Shown piece after piece: positions 8,052-17,719 of a stretch of 64,000 bases of DNA. Location of the stretch: positions 18,037-82,036 of the forward strand of contig NZ_JAAEQH010000291.1 of the NCBI RefSeq assembly GCF_024231755.1, given 5' to 3'. The DNA comes from Neptuniibacter sp. (GTDB taxonomy: Bacteria; Pseudomonadota; Gammaproteobacteria; Pseudomonadales; Balneatricaceae). Each line of letters opens with the position of its first letter. Position 1 is the stretch's first letter. The notes under the pieces were generated by a model that was not told the origin of the DNA, made no database searches, and saw nothing but the letters and a program-made list of their open reading frames with translations. Both the position numbers and the translations under genes were made by a program.

Positions 8052-9545
8052 TTATAGCTTATGCCGTTCTTCTATCATGTCATCGATATATTGCAGTATT
8101 TTGTAACTTTCATCTTCGGCTTTACTCATATTGGCAACGATTTCCTGGCGGATTGCAGGGTTCTTCTTCCAGTTTTCGTCACGTAGTGCAACTGCTTTCT
8201 GTACGGCAGTATGCACTGCAGCATGAGGGACCTCTAATTGAGGGTAAGCTCGGGTGGATTGGAAACTATCTGCGCCAAAGCCTTCGTAATACCATTTGCC
8301 TAGACGGCATTCAGTATGATTGACTGATACTGCTGATACTTCCTGTTCCCGGTGTTGCGAGTCATCTAGTGCAATGTATCCGTTTTGCTTGAAGATAACG
8401 TGGTCGGCTTTGGCCAATGAGCCAAATGTGCGGTCTTTGGCATAGGATATATAGCGCTGGGTATCCTCGGCAGAGCGAGCGATGTCAACAAACTGTTCTC
8501 TGAATTGCTGTACTTGTTCGCTAATTTTCTCTGCCGCTTCGGTTGAAACTGCTGCCTGCTGGACCATCTCGGTTACACTTTCACTGAAACTATTGATGGT
8601 TTCTGTTACTTCAATGGCTGCTTCTTTGGTTCTGTTTGATAAAGCTTTAACTTCATCTGCTACCACTGCAAAGCCTCGTCCCTGCTCGCCTGCGCGTGCT
8701 GCTTCTATCGCCGCATTCAGTGCAAGAAGACTTGTCTGATCTGCAATGTCAGTAATGATGGAGAGTGATTCAGATACTTTGGCGCTGTCTTTCTCAAGCG
8801 CTTGCGTAACTTGTGACACACTAGCGATATTCTTGGAGATACTTTCCAGCGAGTTACTCATTCCCTCAACTGTTACCTGACTATTTGCCGCGGCTTCACC
8901 GTTTTGTGCGGCAATAGATTCTACCTGTTCCATCTCATCAGAGATTTTCACCAGATCAGCCTGATTGCGCTTCAGGTTTTCAATCAAGTGACCCGTGTTG
9001 AGGTTATGCAGTTCAGATTTAAGTTGATTGGAAACGAGGAATTTTGCCCCTTCTTCCATTTTCTCAAGAGAAACATTTATTTGAGAAAGCGATTTGCGCA
9101 GGCGCCCAGGCATACCTTTATATAAAGCTTTCCTATCGTACCTGCCTTCGGCAACATAGCTGAAGCAAGCGTCAACTTCCTTGAAATATGATTCGACCCG
9201 ATCCAGAAGGTCGTTAAGCTCCCAGGCAACCTTACCCACTTCTCCCAGCCCGGCAACAGATGTAATTCGTGTACTGAAATCACCGGAATTAGCTTTTTCC
9301 AGTGTGTGGTTTATACGTTCAAGAGCATTGATGCCATAAGCATTTGTTTTTAATACAAAAATCGATAGTATGCAGGCAAGCAGTACAGGGACTAGAAGCC
9401 ACCAGACCGGTTCAAAGATAATGGCTGTGGCTGCGAGGGTGGCGATAATCAACAGATTCCACAACGCTATAATCAGCTTCATGCGGGAGCGCAGGAATGG
9501 AACACCTTTGCTGGTGGAGTTGTGATAATTTTTACCAAATTTCAT
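8052..9545 (-). CDS. Methyl-accepting chemotaxis protein with C-terminal CZB domain
   Basis: A membrane chemoreceptor of 497 residues that would signal to CheA/CheW. Two adjacent hydrophobic segments (about 24-44 and 47-65) form a hairpin with no large periplasmic domain, so sensing is probably cytoplasmic or through a partner. HAMP-like helices follow (about 70-165). The signalling hairpin tip is unmistakable ([16 protein letters not shown], about 269-284). The C-terminus is a CZB zinc-binding domain with His382, His410, Cys413 ([11 protein letters not shown]) and later His. CZB domains bind zinc and have been linked to hypochlorite sensing and localisation. The PAS protein gene lies five bases upstream; the pair resembles CetA/CetB of Campylobacter. 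Confidence 0.9.
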   Translation of the reverse strand: MKFGKNYHNSTSKGVPFLRSRMKLIIALWNLLIIATLAATAIIFEPVWWLLVPVLLACILSIFVLKTNAYGINALERINHTLEKANSGDFSTRITSVAGLGEVGKVAWELNDLLDRVESYFKEVDACFSYVAEGRYDRKALYKGMPGRLRKSLSQINVSLEKMEEGAKFLVSNQLKSELHNLNTGHLIENLKRNQADLVKISDEMEQVESIAAQNGEAAANSQVTVEGMSNSLESISKNIASVSQVTQALEKDSAKVSESLSIITDIADQTSLLALNAAIEAARAGEQGRGFAVVADEVKALSNRTKEAAIEVTETINSFSESVTEMVQQAAVSTEAAEKISEQVQQFREQFVDIARSAEDTQRYISYAKDRTFGSLAKADHVIFKQNGYIALDDSQHREQEVSAVSVNHTECRLGKWYYEGFGADSFQSTRAYPQLEVPHAAVHTAVQKAVALRDENWKKNPAIRQEIVANMSKAEDESYKILQYIDDMIEERHKL

Positions 9546-9550
9546 AACGA

Positions 9551-10078
9551 TTACTCCTGATCCAGGCTCATGACTAATTCAAAATAGCTTAAGCCTAACG
9601 CTTCCAGTTTTTCCTGAAGTAACGCAATGGATCTATCAGCAGCATCTCGGGCGCCTGCGCCTTTCTCTACGGCAAGCATCTCGGCATAAATCGGGGCTAA
9701 CGTATTGATTGCCTTCTGGCTTGGCTGACGTCTAACTGAGTAATAACCGGTCAAGTTACCACGATCATCATAATCTGGTGTTACATTGGCAAAGACCCAA
9801 TAATAGGAGCCGTCTTTGCACATGTTTTTAACGTAGCCGAAAAACTCTTGTTCCTGTTGCAGTGTTTGCCACAGAAACTTAAAAACCCCTCTGGGCATAT
9901 CAGGGTGGCGGACAATATTGTGCTGAACCCCAATAAGTTCAGATTCTGAATACCCTGCGATCTGCATAAAAACACGATTGGTGTAGGTAATTACACCTTT
10001 CAGATTGGTTTTGGAAACGATGAATTCATCTGCACCTAAGCGTACTTCATTGTTTTTAGGTGTTACTTGGTTTTTCAT
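9551..10078 (-). CDS. PAS domain protein, Aer/CetB-like redox sensor
   Basis: 175 residues, mostly one PAS domain that closely follows the FAD-binding PAS of Aer: VRHPDMP at 56-62, [15 protein letters not shown] at 81-95 with Trp94, then the closing strand [10 protein letters not shown]. There is no membrane segment and no MCP domain; both are supplied by the next gene, whose start lies a few bases after this stop. In Campylobacter CetB (PAS) and CetA (receptor) together mediate energy taxis, and the same split is the natural reading here. FAD binding is inferred from the family, not demonstrated. Confidence 0.85.
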   Translation of the reverse strand: MKNQVTPKNNEVRLGADEFIVSKTNLKGVITYTNRVFMQIAGYSESELIGVQHNIVRHPDMPRGVFKFLWQTLQQEQEFFGYVKNMCKDGSYYWVFANVTPDYDDRGNLTGYYSVRRQPSQKAINTLAPIYAEMLAVEKGAGARDAADRSIALLQEKLEALGLSYFELVMSLDQE

Positions 10079-10222
10079 TACTACTGTCCAAGTGGCTGGT
10101 ATTTACGCGAGGCATTCTAACACAAATTTAAAGGTTATTTGCTGATCTGTTACAGGTTATAAGGTTGGGGCTGATGCTAAAAATCGCTATTATGTTCTGA
10201 CTTTTGAGGCTTCAGGATTGAT

Positions 10223-10477
10223 ATGAGAGAGCTAGAATTAATGGGAACTCTGGGTTGCCATCTTTGTGAGCTGGCAGTGGGGGTTATTGTTTCCGTAGTA
10301 GATCCAAACCAGTTTGCTGTTTTCCAGGTTGATATTGCTGAAGATGATGAATTGATGGAGCAATATGCGATCCGGATTCCAGTGCTTGTCGATGTCGAAA
10401 CGCAAGCAGCGCTTGATTGGCCTTTTGATCAGGAAGCCTTACAGCAGTTTCTAATCAGCCTAACCACTCCTTCTTAA
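10223..10477 (+). CDS. Glutaredoxin-like protein (DUF836)
   Basis: 84 residues with a thioredoxin-type fold pattern: an N-terminal strand, then the redox motif CHLC at residues 12-15, then VDIAEDDELMEQYAIRIPVL with the cis-Pro segment (IPVL) near 53-56. It is a member of the small glutaredoxin-like DUF836 family. A thiol-disulfide role is likely; the physiological substrate is unknown. It converges on tatD with about 10 bp between the stops. Confidence 0.8.
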   Translation: MRELELMGTLGCHLCELAVGVIVSVVDPNQFAVFQVDIAEDDELMEQYAIRIPVLVDVETQAALDWPFDQEALQQFLISLTTPS

Positions 10478-10486
10478 CTCTATTAC

Positions 10487-11290
10487 TTAAGTCAGATTAA
10501 ACAGACGAATGCTGTTTTCGTACACCTCTTCTTTTAACTGTTCTATAGGCTTGCTCTGCAATTCAGCTACCTTATTAGCAATATGTGGCAGATAGGCTGG
10601 TAAGTTACGCCTTGATTTAGGTTTTGGGCGTATATCCCGCGGAATCAGATAGGGAGCATCAGTTTCGAGAAGCAGGCGCTCCGTTGGGATGTCTTTGACA
10701 CTTTTCTGCAGCTCCTGCCCCCTTCTTTCATCGCATACCCAACCAGTAATCCCGATGTAAAGGTCCAGATCAAGATAGTTGTACATTTCCTCTTTGCTAC
10801 CGGTAAAGCAATGAGCAACAGCCGCTGAGAAATCATCTCTGTGACTGCGAAGCATCTCCAATTGTTTCTGATGAGCATCTCTCTCATGTAGAAATAAGGG
10901 TAGCCCTGTTTCATGGGCCAGTTCTAATTGTCGTTCAAATGCGCTGATCTGTTGCTCTGGCGTTGAAAAGTTACGATTAAAATCGAGGCCGGTTTCACCA
11001 CAGGCAACTACACTCATTTCCTTTGTTAGTGATAGGAGATCTCGGTAATCCTTGGTTGAGTGATCTTTTGCATAATGAGGGTGAATTCCCACCGTACAAA
11101 AAAGATGCTCAGGGAATTGAGAGCATAGCTCTACAGCTTGAATGCTCTCTTCCAGTGTTGTGCCGGTTACTATCAGTTTTTCTACACCTTCGGAAATCGC
11201 ATGCTCAATCACTTCATGCCGGTCTTTGGCAAAACTGCTATCGGTCAGGTTAACGCCGATATCTATCCAAACCGGGGAGTTAATACTCAA
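10487..11290 (-). CDS. tatD: TatD-family metal-dependent 3'-5' DNase
   Basis: A TIM-barrel metallohydrolase of 267 residues. Segments match E. coli TatD closely: DIGVNLT near residue 10, GIHPH near 68, GETGLDFNRNFSTPE near 97, HCFTGSKEEM near 160, GITGWVCDERRG near 180, LLETDAPYLIPRD near 205. TatD removes 3' nucleotides from DNA and RNA and takes part in oxidative-damage repair. The D-x-G-x-N form of the first metal motif is as in TatD itself rather than the H-x-H form of YcfH. There is no tatABC nearby. Confidence 0.9.
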   Translation of the reverse strand: MSINSPVWIDIGVNLTDSSFAKDRHEVIEHAISEGVEKLIVTGTTLEESIQAVELCSQFPEHLFCTVGIHPHYAKDHSTKDYRDLLSLTKEMSVVACGETGLDFNRNFSTPEQQISAFERQLELAHETGLPLFLHERDAHQKQLEMLRSHRDDFSAAVAHCFTGSKEEMYNYLDLDLYIGITGWVCDERRGQELQKSVKDIPTERLLLETDAPYLIPRDIRPKPKSRRNLPAYLPHIANKVAELQSKPIEQLKEEVYENSIRLFNLT

Positions 11291-11335
11291 GCTATAGTTC
11301 CTTAAAAAAATAGGCCCTTAGAAAGTTCTGATAAA

Positions 11336-13300
11336 TTACAGAGAAGCTTTATTGTTCTGGTTAAGAGCCAATAGCTGCATCTGTTTCTCGGTAAGCAGGT
11401 TAGCCTGACGGCCTTCCAGGCGGTCGTAAATCACCCTGAATGCGAGAACATTTTGCACATAGTTTCGGGTTTCTTTGAATGGAATAGTCTCAATCCATAC
11501 GTCGAGTGGCAGATCACCTCGATCTTTAAGCCACTTTTTAACCCTGTGTGGTCCAGCGTTGTATGCTGCGGCAGCGTAGGCTGGGTTATTGTTGAATTTC
11601 TTCAACATATCACCGAGATAGGCGGAGCCGAGCGTGATGTTGGTTTCTGGGTCCAGAAGTTGTGAGCGTCGACGATATTTTACTTTGTGCTTTTTGGCTG
11701 TTTCCAGTGCCGTCTTAGGCATAAGTTGCATCAAGCCGCTCGCTCCAACTCTGGAGCGGGCGTTAAACAGGAATGCACTCTCCTGACGGGCAATAGCAAC
11801 CGGAAAGCTCAGGTCCAAATTATTTTTCTCGGCGTGTTGGGAGAACAACTCGGCATGAGGATGAGGAAAACGCAGATCAATATGATCCCAACGTTTAGTT
11901 TTAGCCGCGTTTATAATCGCTTGCAGGTGCCAGCCCCATGATTTAGCCAGATAGCCTGCAGTGAGCTTTTCTTCATCATTCATTTGTGACTGAGCAAGGT
12001 TCCATTCACGATTGGCTTCCGTAAGCATGCCTAGCTTGAATAATTCACGTGCTCTAAGAACAGCAGGTTTTTCTAATAACGCATCCAGTTGTTCTTGCGA
12101 ACTGGCACTACTTTTGGCGTTAAGCTTAAATGGTTTATCGCTCAGTTCTGCTGATAGGAAACCGTAGAAACTTCGATCAGTTGCAACGTCATGTAACTTT
12201 CCTTCGTTGTCTTCATTGGGAGTAAGATGTTTCTCTGATACTGCTGACCAGTACTGCCACTGCGCTTTCTTTTTCTCCTCTTCAGGTAGGTGCTCAATAG
12301 CGGTGTGGACCAGTTTCCAATCCTGTTTAGCCAGCGCATTACGGATACGGGTTTCCGTTAAAGCCGGATAGTTGAATGTTGGGTCGAGCTTGTGACTGAG
12401 TTGGATTGCCTTGCTGTGATAATTGCGGTTAAGGCGCAACCCCATATATTCAGTAACCGTTTGTTGCTGCTCTTGCGAGAGTATTTTGTCGCGTTTTTTT
12501 ACCCACGATTGTGTTGCAGTAATCGGTTGCAGTCTGTACCAGCGCTTGTAACTCAGAATTACCGTTGTTGCCTGGTGCTCTTCTTTGATTTTCTTAAGTG
12601 AGCTGGTCGCTACTTTTTCAGGCTTATTGTATATCTGCCAGAAAAGGGAGGTTTGTTGCTTGTGTTGTTTAGCGCTTACCTTTTTATCAATGTAACGGGC
12701 CAGTTTAGTATTGCCCTGGTCCAGAGCAAGCCAGAAACGCTGGTGGGCTTCTGCAGAGGTTGGGTGTCCCGTCTTCATCCAAGCTTTAAACAGCGGGTCA
12801 CAGGCTTTTGGTTGAGAATTGCCAACCATCCATAACTCTTTAGCTTTGTTAAGGGCATTTTTTTTCTGCTTAGGAGTCCCGTTGAGTAGAGCGACCTGTT
12901 GCTGACAGATATAACGAGTGCTCAAAACCGGATGTTTTGCGTAATGAGTCAGATATTCAGGCCAACGTTGCTTTTTCGCTAGATGGTTTAACCAGGTACG
13001 GTTCAGACGATTAGCCAGCGGTGTATCCTTATTTTCAGAAATGAACTCATTAACCTGACTGTGTTTCAGGCTGGCTCTATGTCCTATGTGCTGAGCGTAA
13101 TCTAGATAGGGAACTAATGGATAGTCGCCTAGTTTATCTTTAACTTTCTTAAACTCTTTGAGTTTGTTCTTAGCAAGCAAAGAGTTTGCTTTTTGGAATA
13201 GCTTTCTTTCTTCAGTGAAATCTTGAGTTAACGCCTGAGATGTACACGAAATAGTAGCGATAACCAGGGGTAAGGCAAAAAACTGCAATGTGCGATGCAT
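11336..13300 (-). CDS. slt: Soluble lytic murein transglycosylase (Slt70 family)
   Basis: A periplasmic enzyme that cleaves peptidoglycan between MurNAc and GlcNAc, forming 1,6-anhydro-muropeptides. The N-terminus has a signal peptide (about 1-23). A long alpha-superhelical U-domain fills residues 30 to about 480. The catalytic SLT domain carries Glu507 in ARQESAF, then GLMQLMPKTA and AYNAGPHRVKKW. The 654 residues agree with Slt70. It faces uup divergently across about 160 bp and follows no operon partner. Confidence 0.93.
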   Translation of the reverse strand: MHRTLQFFALPLVIATISCTSQALTQDFTEERKLFQKANSLLAKNKLKEFKKVKDKLGDYPLVPYLDYAQHIGHRASLKHSQVNEFISENKDTPLANRLNRTWLNHLAKKQRWPEYLTHYAKHPVLSTRYICQQQVALLNGTPKQKKNALNKAKELWMVGNSQPKACDPLFKAWMKTGHPTSAEAHQRFWLALDQGNTKLARYIDKKVSAKQHKQQTSLFWQIYNKPEKVATSSLKKIKEEHQATTVILSYKRWYRLQPITATQSWVKKRDKILSQEQQQTVTEYMGLRLNRNYHSKAIQLSHKLDPTFNYPALTETRIRNALAKQDWKLVHTAIEHLPEEEKKKAQWQYWSAVSEKHLTPNEDNEGKLHDVATDRSFYGFLSAELSDKPFKLNAKSSASSQEQLDALLEKPAVLRARELFKLGMLTEANREWNLAQSQMNDEEKLTAGYLAKSWGWHLQAIINAAKTKRWDHIDLRFPHPHAELFSQHAEKNNLDLSFPVAIARQESAFLFNARSRVGASGLMQLMPKTALETAKKHKVKYRRRSQLLDPETNITLGSAYLGDMLKKFNNNPAYAAAAYNAGPHRVKKWLKDRGDLPLDVWIETIPFKETRNYVQNVLAFRVIYDRLEGRQANLLTEKQMQLLALNQNNKASL

Positions 13301-13457
13301 TCTCTGTTCCTAAGCGGTGTCCTTATTGCTTTATAGCTATTTATACGGCAGTTTTCCGTTTTTTTTAAATATTAATTCAACTGTATGCAGCAATTTCATG
13401 CAGTTAACTGAAAAATCAGTAAAATAGCGCCCTTCACTGATCAAAAGCCGAACAAAA

Positions 13458-15353
13458 ATGCCTCTGATAAGACTTGATAAAATCTCTATGGCCTTTGGTG
13501 CCAAACCACTTCTCGATAATGTGGATTTTCAGATAGATCCTGGTGAGCGGGTAGCCCTTGTTGGGTTAAACGGTGCTGGTAAATCTACGCTATTGAAAGT
13601 CGTAGGGGGGCATCACAAAGCAGATGGTGGGGAGTTTTGGGTATCACCAACCTGTCGTATTGCTGAGTTGCCACAGGCGATGCCCGCTGCTGATGAGCGT
13701 AAAGTTCGTGATGTTGTTACCGCTGGACTTGAAGATATTTGGTCGTTGCGACAGGCATATGATGAGATGGCTGGATCTGACAATGTGGATATGGCCAAGC
13801 TGGATAAATTGCAGCACCAGATTGAAGCTGTGGATGGTTGGCATCTAGAGCAGAGAGTTCAACGGGTTATCGAACAGCTGGAACTACCAGCTGAAAAATC
13901 GATGTCAGAACTATCAGGGGGCTGGCGCAGGCGTGCAGCCTTGGGCGCTGCTCTGGTACAGCAACCGGATCTTCTATTACTGGATGAGCCGACTAACCAC
14001 CTGGATATTGAAACGATCGAGTGGTTAGAGCAACAGCTGCTCGAGTTTAAAGGTGGGCTGCTGATTATCTCTCATGACCGTGCTCTGGTAGATCGATTGG
14101 CAACGCGAATTGTTGAGCTTGATCGCGGTGTATTGACCTCATTTCCGGGCAGTTACTCAGCGTATGTGGAGTTAAAGCAGAAGCTTCTGGAAGAGGAAGC
14201 AAAGCATAACGCAGAGTTTGATAAAAAGCTGGCACAGGAAGAGCGTTGGATAAGGCAGGGGATCAAAGCGCGAAGAACCCGTAATGAAGGGCGTGTGCGA
14301 GCTTTGAAGAAGATGCGCAATGAGCGGGCTGATCGTCGCGAAAGATCAGGTAAAGCCAAGTTTGCTCTGGAAGAAGCAGCACGCAGCGGAAAACTGGTTG
14401 CGGAACTGAATGGAGTCAGCCTCGGTTATGCAGGTCAGACGCTGTTCCATGATTTTGATTTTCTACTGCAGCGTGGAGATCGTGTCGGACTGATTGGTCC
14501 AAATGGGGCGGGTAAAAGTAGTTTGCTAGGCGTATTGTTGGGCAAACAGGAACCTGATTCGGGCAACGTGAAGCTGGGGACAAACCTCAAGGTTGCCTAC
14601 TTTGATCAGCTTCGTGCTCAGATTGATCCGGAAAAAACAGTAATCGATAATATTGCAGAAGGTCGCGAGAGTATCAGTATCAATGGCCGTCAGCGTCATC
14701 TGATCAGTTACCTGAATGACTTTATGTTTGCACCGGAAAGAGCGCGTACACCGGTTAAGGCTTTGTCTGGTGGTGAAACCAACCGTGTGCTGCTGGCTAA
14801 GCTATTCAGCCAGCCTGCCAATCTTCTAGTGCTGGATGAGCCAACCAACGATCTGGATATTGAAACTCTAGAGCTGCTGGAAGAGATTATTCTCGACTTC
14901 GATGGGACGATCCTTCTGGTTAGCCATGACCGTTCTTTCCTCGATAACGTTGTCACCAGTACTCTGGCTTTTGAGGGTAATGGTGAGCTAAGAGAGTATG
15001 TGGGTGGCTATCAGGATTGGTTAAGGCAGAAACCTAAAGTCGTTAAACCTGTTGATAAGATCGAGAAAAAATCTGGTCAGCCTGAGAAGTTTGAAGCTAA
15101 GGAAGAGAAACAGGCTGGGAAAAAGAAAAAACTTAGCTATAAGCTGCAGCGGGAACTGGATGAATTACCTGAGAAAATGGAGCAGGCTGAAGTGGATCTG
15201 GAGGCGTTGCAAGAAGAAACAGGTGCTGCCGATTTTTACCAGCAAGATCACGAAAAAGTGGCGGAGAAACTTGCCCAATTAAACGCTCAGGAGCAGCTAG
15301 TTGAAGAGCTAATGGAGCGTTGGGTTGAACTGGAAGCGATGCAGGAGGAATAA
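13458..15353 (+). CDS. uup: ABC-F ATPase Uup
   Basis: A cytoplasmic protein with two ABC domains and no membrane part. First Walker A GLNGAGKST (about 36-44), signature LSGGWRRR, Walker B LLLLDEPTNHLDIE; second Walker A GPNGAGKSS, signature LSGGETNR, Walker B LLVLDEPTNDLD. The C-terminus (about 530-631) is a Lys/Glu-rich coiled coil, the DNA-binding tail that marks Uup among ABC-F proteins. Length 631 is close to E. coli Uup. Uup is tied to precise transposon excision, Holliday-junction handling and ribosome assembly. Other ABC-F members (EttA, YheS) are less likely because of the tail. Confidence 0.9.
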   Translation: MPLIRLDKISMAFGAKPLLDNVDFQIDPGERVALVGLNGAGKSTLLKVVGGHHKADGGEFWVSPTCRIAELPQAMPAADERKVRDVVTAGLEDIWSLRQAYDEMAGSDNVDMAKLDKLQHQIEAVDGWHLEQRVQRVIEQLELPAEKSMSELSGGWRRRAALGAALVQQPDLLLLDEPTNHLDIETIEWLEQQLLEFKGGLLIISHDRALVDRLATRIVELDRGVLTSFPGSYSAYVELKQKLLEEEAKHNAEFDKKLAQEERWIRQGIKARRTRNEGRVRALKKMRNERADRRERSGKAKFALEEAARSGKLVAELNGVSLGYAGQTLFHDFDFLLQRGDRVGLIGPNGAGKSSLLGVLLGKQEPDSGNVKLGTNLKVAYFDQLRAQIDPEKTVIDNIAEGRESISINGRQRHLISYLNDFMFAPERARTPVKALSGGETNRVLLAKLFSQPANLLVLDEPTNDLDIETLELLEEIILDFDGTILLVSHDRSFLDNVVTSTLAFEGNGELREYVGGYQDWLRQKPKVVKPVDKIEKKSGQPEKFEAKEEKQAGKKKKLSYKLQRELDELPEKMEQAEVDLEALQEETGAADFYQQDHEKVAEKLAQLNAQEQLVEELMERWVELEAMQEE

Positions 15354-15371
15354 TCCTCCTGCTTCTTTTTT
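15341..15371 (+). terminator. Terminator overlapping the uup stop codon
   Basis: Stem GCAGGAGGA/TCCTCCTGC with loop ATAA, followed by TTCTTTTTT. The uup stop codon sits in the loop. The usp gene converges on it. Confidence 0.85.
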
Positions 15372-15377
15372 AGGCTG

Positions 15378-15818
15378 TTAATCCTCTTCCCGAACTCTCA
15401 CAGCCAAGACATCGCAATTCGCACCATGCAAAACTCCATTCGCGGTTGAGCCAAGAAGCAGGGCTATGCCATGGCGGCCATGACTCCCGACAATGACTAA
15501 GTCGATATCCATCTCATCAGCAATCCTGTGGATCTCTGTCTCAGTATGCCCTGTGACTACCAATTGCTGTTTCACTGGATAATCCAACTTATCCGCGTAA
15601 GCAGATAACTTGTTTTTGGCATGTTCATCCAATTGCTCCTGAATAGCGGTTAGGTCGATTGGTACGTCACCACCATAAGCGAAACTGAGAGGCTCTATGA
15701 CATGTATGAGATACAGGTCAGCATTATTTGCCTGGGCAATAGTTTTCGCCTTTTCCCTTAACTGTTCTGATTCCGCAGAGAGATCCAGAGCGAGAAGAAT
15801 TTTTGAGTAACTGCTCAT
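15378..15818 (-). CDS. Universal stress protein, UspA family
   Basis: 146 residues, one Usp domain. The first strand KILLALDLSAESEQLREKA and the C-terminal ATP-binding loop (GSHGRHGIALLLGST, i.e. G-x2-G-x9-G-S/T) are conserved. In UspA proper the loop does not bind ATP; here the G-x2-G-x9 pattern is intact, so nucleotide binding is possible. These proteins help survival under starvation, oxidants and other stress. It is monocistronic. Confidence 0.9.
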   Translation of the reverse strand: MSSYSKILLALDLSAESEQLREKAKTIAQANNADLYLIHVIEPLSFAYGGDVPIDLTAIQEQLDEHAKNKLSAYADKLDYPVKQQLVVTGHTETEIHRIADEMDIDLVIVGSHGRHGIALLLGSTANGVLHGANCDVLAVRVREED

Positions 15819-16006
15819 ATGCTGCTTCCTTAATCACAATAACCGGATGGAAGACCATCGGTTTTCATAAACTGTATCTGATTAGAGATTAGCATAGGGC
15901 GAGAAGAGGGCTAGTCTGTTAAACTTCCGGCCTGATTTCAGTCAATAAAGAAACCAGCACATTTAGACCTATTCGTTGCTTTCTTAAATACCTTGGAGTT
16001 CATTGT

Positions 16007-16513
16007 ATGAAGTGGATGATCATCATTCTTATCATGATGTCACTTATAGGCTCGATGATGTGGGTAATGCCTACTCAACGTCAAAAGTATCAAGCTGCTC
16101 TACGTATGAAAGCTAAGAATTTAGGTTATCAAGTTCAGCTTGAGAGGGTTACTGCGCCGCGGGCTAAAGGGGAGATGGAAGCAGAAGCCCGAAATATGAC
16201 AGCTTACCGTTTGCTGAGAATTGGGCTGAGCAACGAGCAAAAAAACAATTTTGCTGCTTGGCAGATCTTTCGTGTTGAATCGATAGCAGATACGGGTCTA
16301 CCGGAAGGATGGAGCTGGTCCCATGGTGAAAAAACTTTGTCTCCCGCTCAGCTTGAAATACTAAGGGATGTTATTGCTGAAATACCTGCAGGGGTGTTTT
16401 CCATTGAATCTAATCCGGCATACATAGGCATCCATTGGGATGAAGAGGGGGGTGAGGATATGTTGGAAAAACTAAAAACTCTCCTTGAACGTTTTTTGGA
16501 ACAGGCTTTTTGA
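16007..16513 (+). CDS. Conserved hypothetical protein with N-terminal membrane anchor
   Basis: 168 residues. A hydrophobic helix at about 3-22 (IIILIMMSLIGSMMWVM) is followed directly by basic residues, so it is probably a signal anchor with the remainder soluble. The rest contains PEGWSWSHGEKTLSPAQLEIL and ends in an amphipathic helix. I do not recognise a family. Its stop overlaps the start region of the next small gene, so the two are likely translated together. The position just before the topA region recalls the conserved small proteins around topA in Pseudomonas. Confidence 0.6.
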   Translation: MKWMIIILIMMSLIGSMMWVMPTQRQKYQAALRMKAKNLGYQVQLERVTAPRAKGEMEAEARNMTAYRLLRIGLSNEQKNNFAAWQIFRVESIADTGLPEGWSWSHGEKTLSPAQLEILRDVIAEIPAGVFSIESNPAYIGIHWDEEGGEDMLEKLKTLLERFLEQAF

Positions 16514-16524
16514 GGTTAAGTAGA

Positions 16525-16737
16525 ATGACATCAATAGAACTAGGCCGTTACCGTCATTATAAAGGTGCTGAGTACGAGGTTTTACACCTGGCTAGGCACT
16601 CCGAAACAGAAGAATGGCTGGTGGTATACAAGCAATGCTACGGAGAGAACGCAGTTTGGGTAAGGCCACTGGATATGTTTGTTGAGACAGTTGAGCGTGA
16701 AGGGGCTGTAATCCCTAGATTTGAATTTATTGGTTAA
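16525..16737 (+). CDS. DUF1653 domain protein
   Basis: A small protein of about 70 residues that is nearly all DUF1653: GRYRHYKGAEYEVLHLARHSETEEWLVVYK near the start, then WVRPLDMF. The family is widespread and its function unknown. An upstream TTG at 16510 would add five codons and overlap the previous gene by four bases. I prefer the ATG at 16525 because GAGG lies nine bases before it. Confidence 0.8.
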   Translation: MTSIELGRYRHYKGAEYEVLHLARHSETEEWLVVYKQCYGENAVWVRPLDMFVETVEREGAVIPRFEFIG

Positions 16738-17435
16738 AGCAATCGATCCATAGAATCAGCCAAAGTACCCATTGAGCGCGGTTTACGAGGCTGAATTTTT
16801 TCTATTAAAGCATTCACCTTATCAAGGCGTGATTTTTTATTGTGGTTCGGGATGTTGGCTCTTACAAGCAATGCTTTAGCATGTCGGAAGTGTGAAACTG
16901 CCGTCATGCTATCTTCAGACTCCAGAAATTTTTCACCCTGCGCTAGATGGGCGTCTGCAACCACGGTTATGCGCAGCCAGTAAAGCTCCTGTTGATAACT
17001 TCTGGCCAGAGTCAGGGTGATTTTTCCTCCTCGGGCCAATTGCAAAACAAGTTTCTCAGCAAAATTGATATAGATCTGAGCACGTTTCAGTGAACGGTCG
17101 CTGTCGAACACGTTCGGGGATGCAAAAGCTTGATCAGCGGTATCTTTCTGTTTTGACAGGGAATGGAACAGTTCGGAGTCTGGTGCAAGCATTGCAACTT
17201 CTTCCAGAAGTGAGGTCGCATGCTCATTAATCTTGTGGATAATTTCCTGCTTACAGTCAGCTTCACGCAGGACTGCGATGGCTTGCAGGATATGTTCAGC
17301 TTGACCTTTTAGCCAAGTGAGACGTTTGTCTTTGGCTTCTTCCTGCTGTTCGCGTGTGGTAATGACGAAATTGACCGTAATGGCGATTAAACCCACTACC
17401 GCAATTAAAACCACATATAAAATATTATCGTTCAA
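16734..17435 (-). CDS. Conserved hypothetical membrane-anchored helical protein
   Basis: 233 residues. One N-terminal transmembrane helix (about 5-26, ILYVVLIAVVGLIAITVNFVI) is followed by a long, mainly helical cytoplasmic-type region rich in Lys, Glu and Gln, and by a basic C-terminal stretch (KKSRLDKVNALIEKIQPRKPRS). The helical part has a TPR-like feel (QGEKFLESEDSMTAVSHFRHAKALL) but I cannot name a family. Its 3' end overlaps that of the DUF1653 gene by four bases, and it is divergent from topA. Confidence 0.6.
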   Translation of the reverse strand: MNDNILYVVLIAVVGLIAITVNFVITTREQQEEAKDKRLTWLKGQAEHILQAIAVLREADCKQEIIHKINEHATSLLEEVAMLAPDSELFHSLSKQKDTADQAFASPNVFDSDRSLKRAQIYINFAEKLVLQLARGGKITLTLARSYQQELYWLRITVVADAHLAQGEKFLESEDSMTAVSHFRHAKALLVRANIPNHNKKSRLDKVNALIEKIQPRKPRSMGTLADSMDRLL

Positions 17436-17553
17436 TATTAAGCTCGCAGACGCAAAGTAAGCTGTTGTTAAAACTACCGAATATTGTGGCCTTAAAGGGG
17501 CGATTGGTAAAGTTATTGTGACCTTTTTCGGACAGTTTTATCACAATTGTTGC

Positions 17554-17582
17554 TTGACCCCAGCATTTTCAACACTTATATA
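17554..17582 (+). promoter_or_regulatory. Probable sigma70 promoter of topA
   Basis: TTGACC, 17 bases, TATATA: five of six consensus bases at -35 and ideal spacing. It lies about 140 bp before the topA start codon in the 284-bp divergent spacer. Confidence 0.55.
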
Positions 17583-17719
17583 TGCTCCCAAATTATTTGT
17601 ATTTAAGTAGCCATATAAAGAAGCCAAACGGTTTTTTGTGCTGTATTGTGAATTATACAGCCGGTTTTTTAGTCTGCTTCTTTAATTGTAAATGTCAGCC
17701 CTGAGGAAAGAAGGACTCT

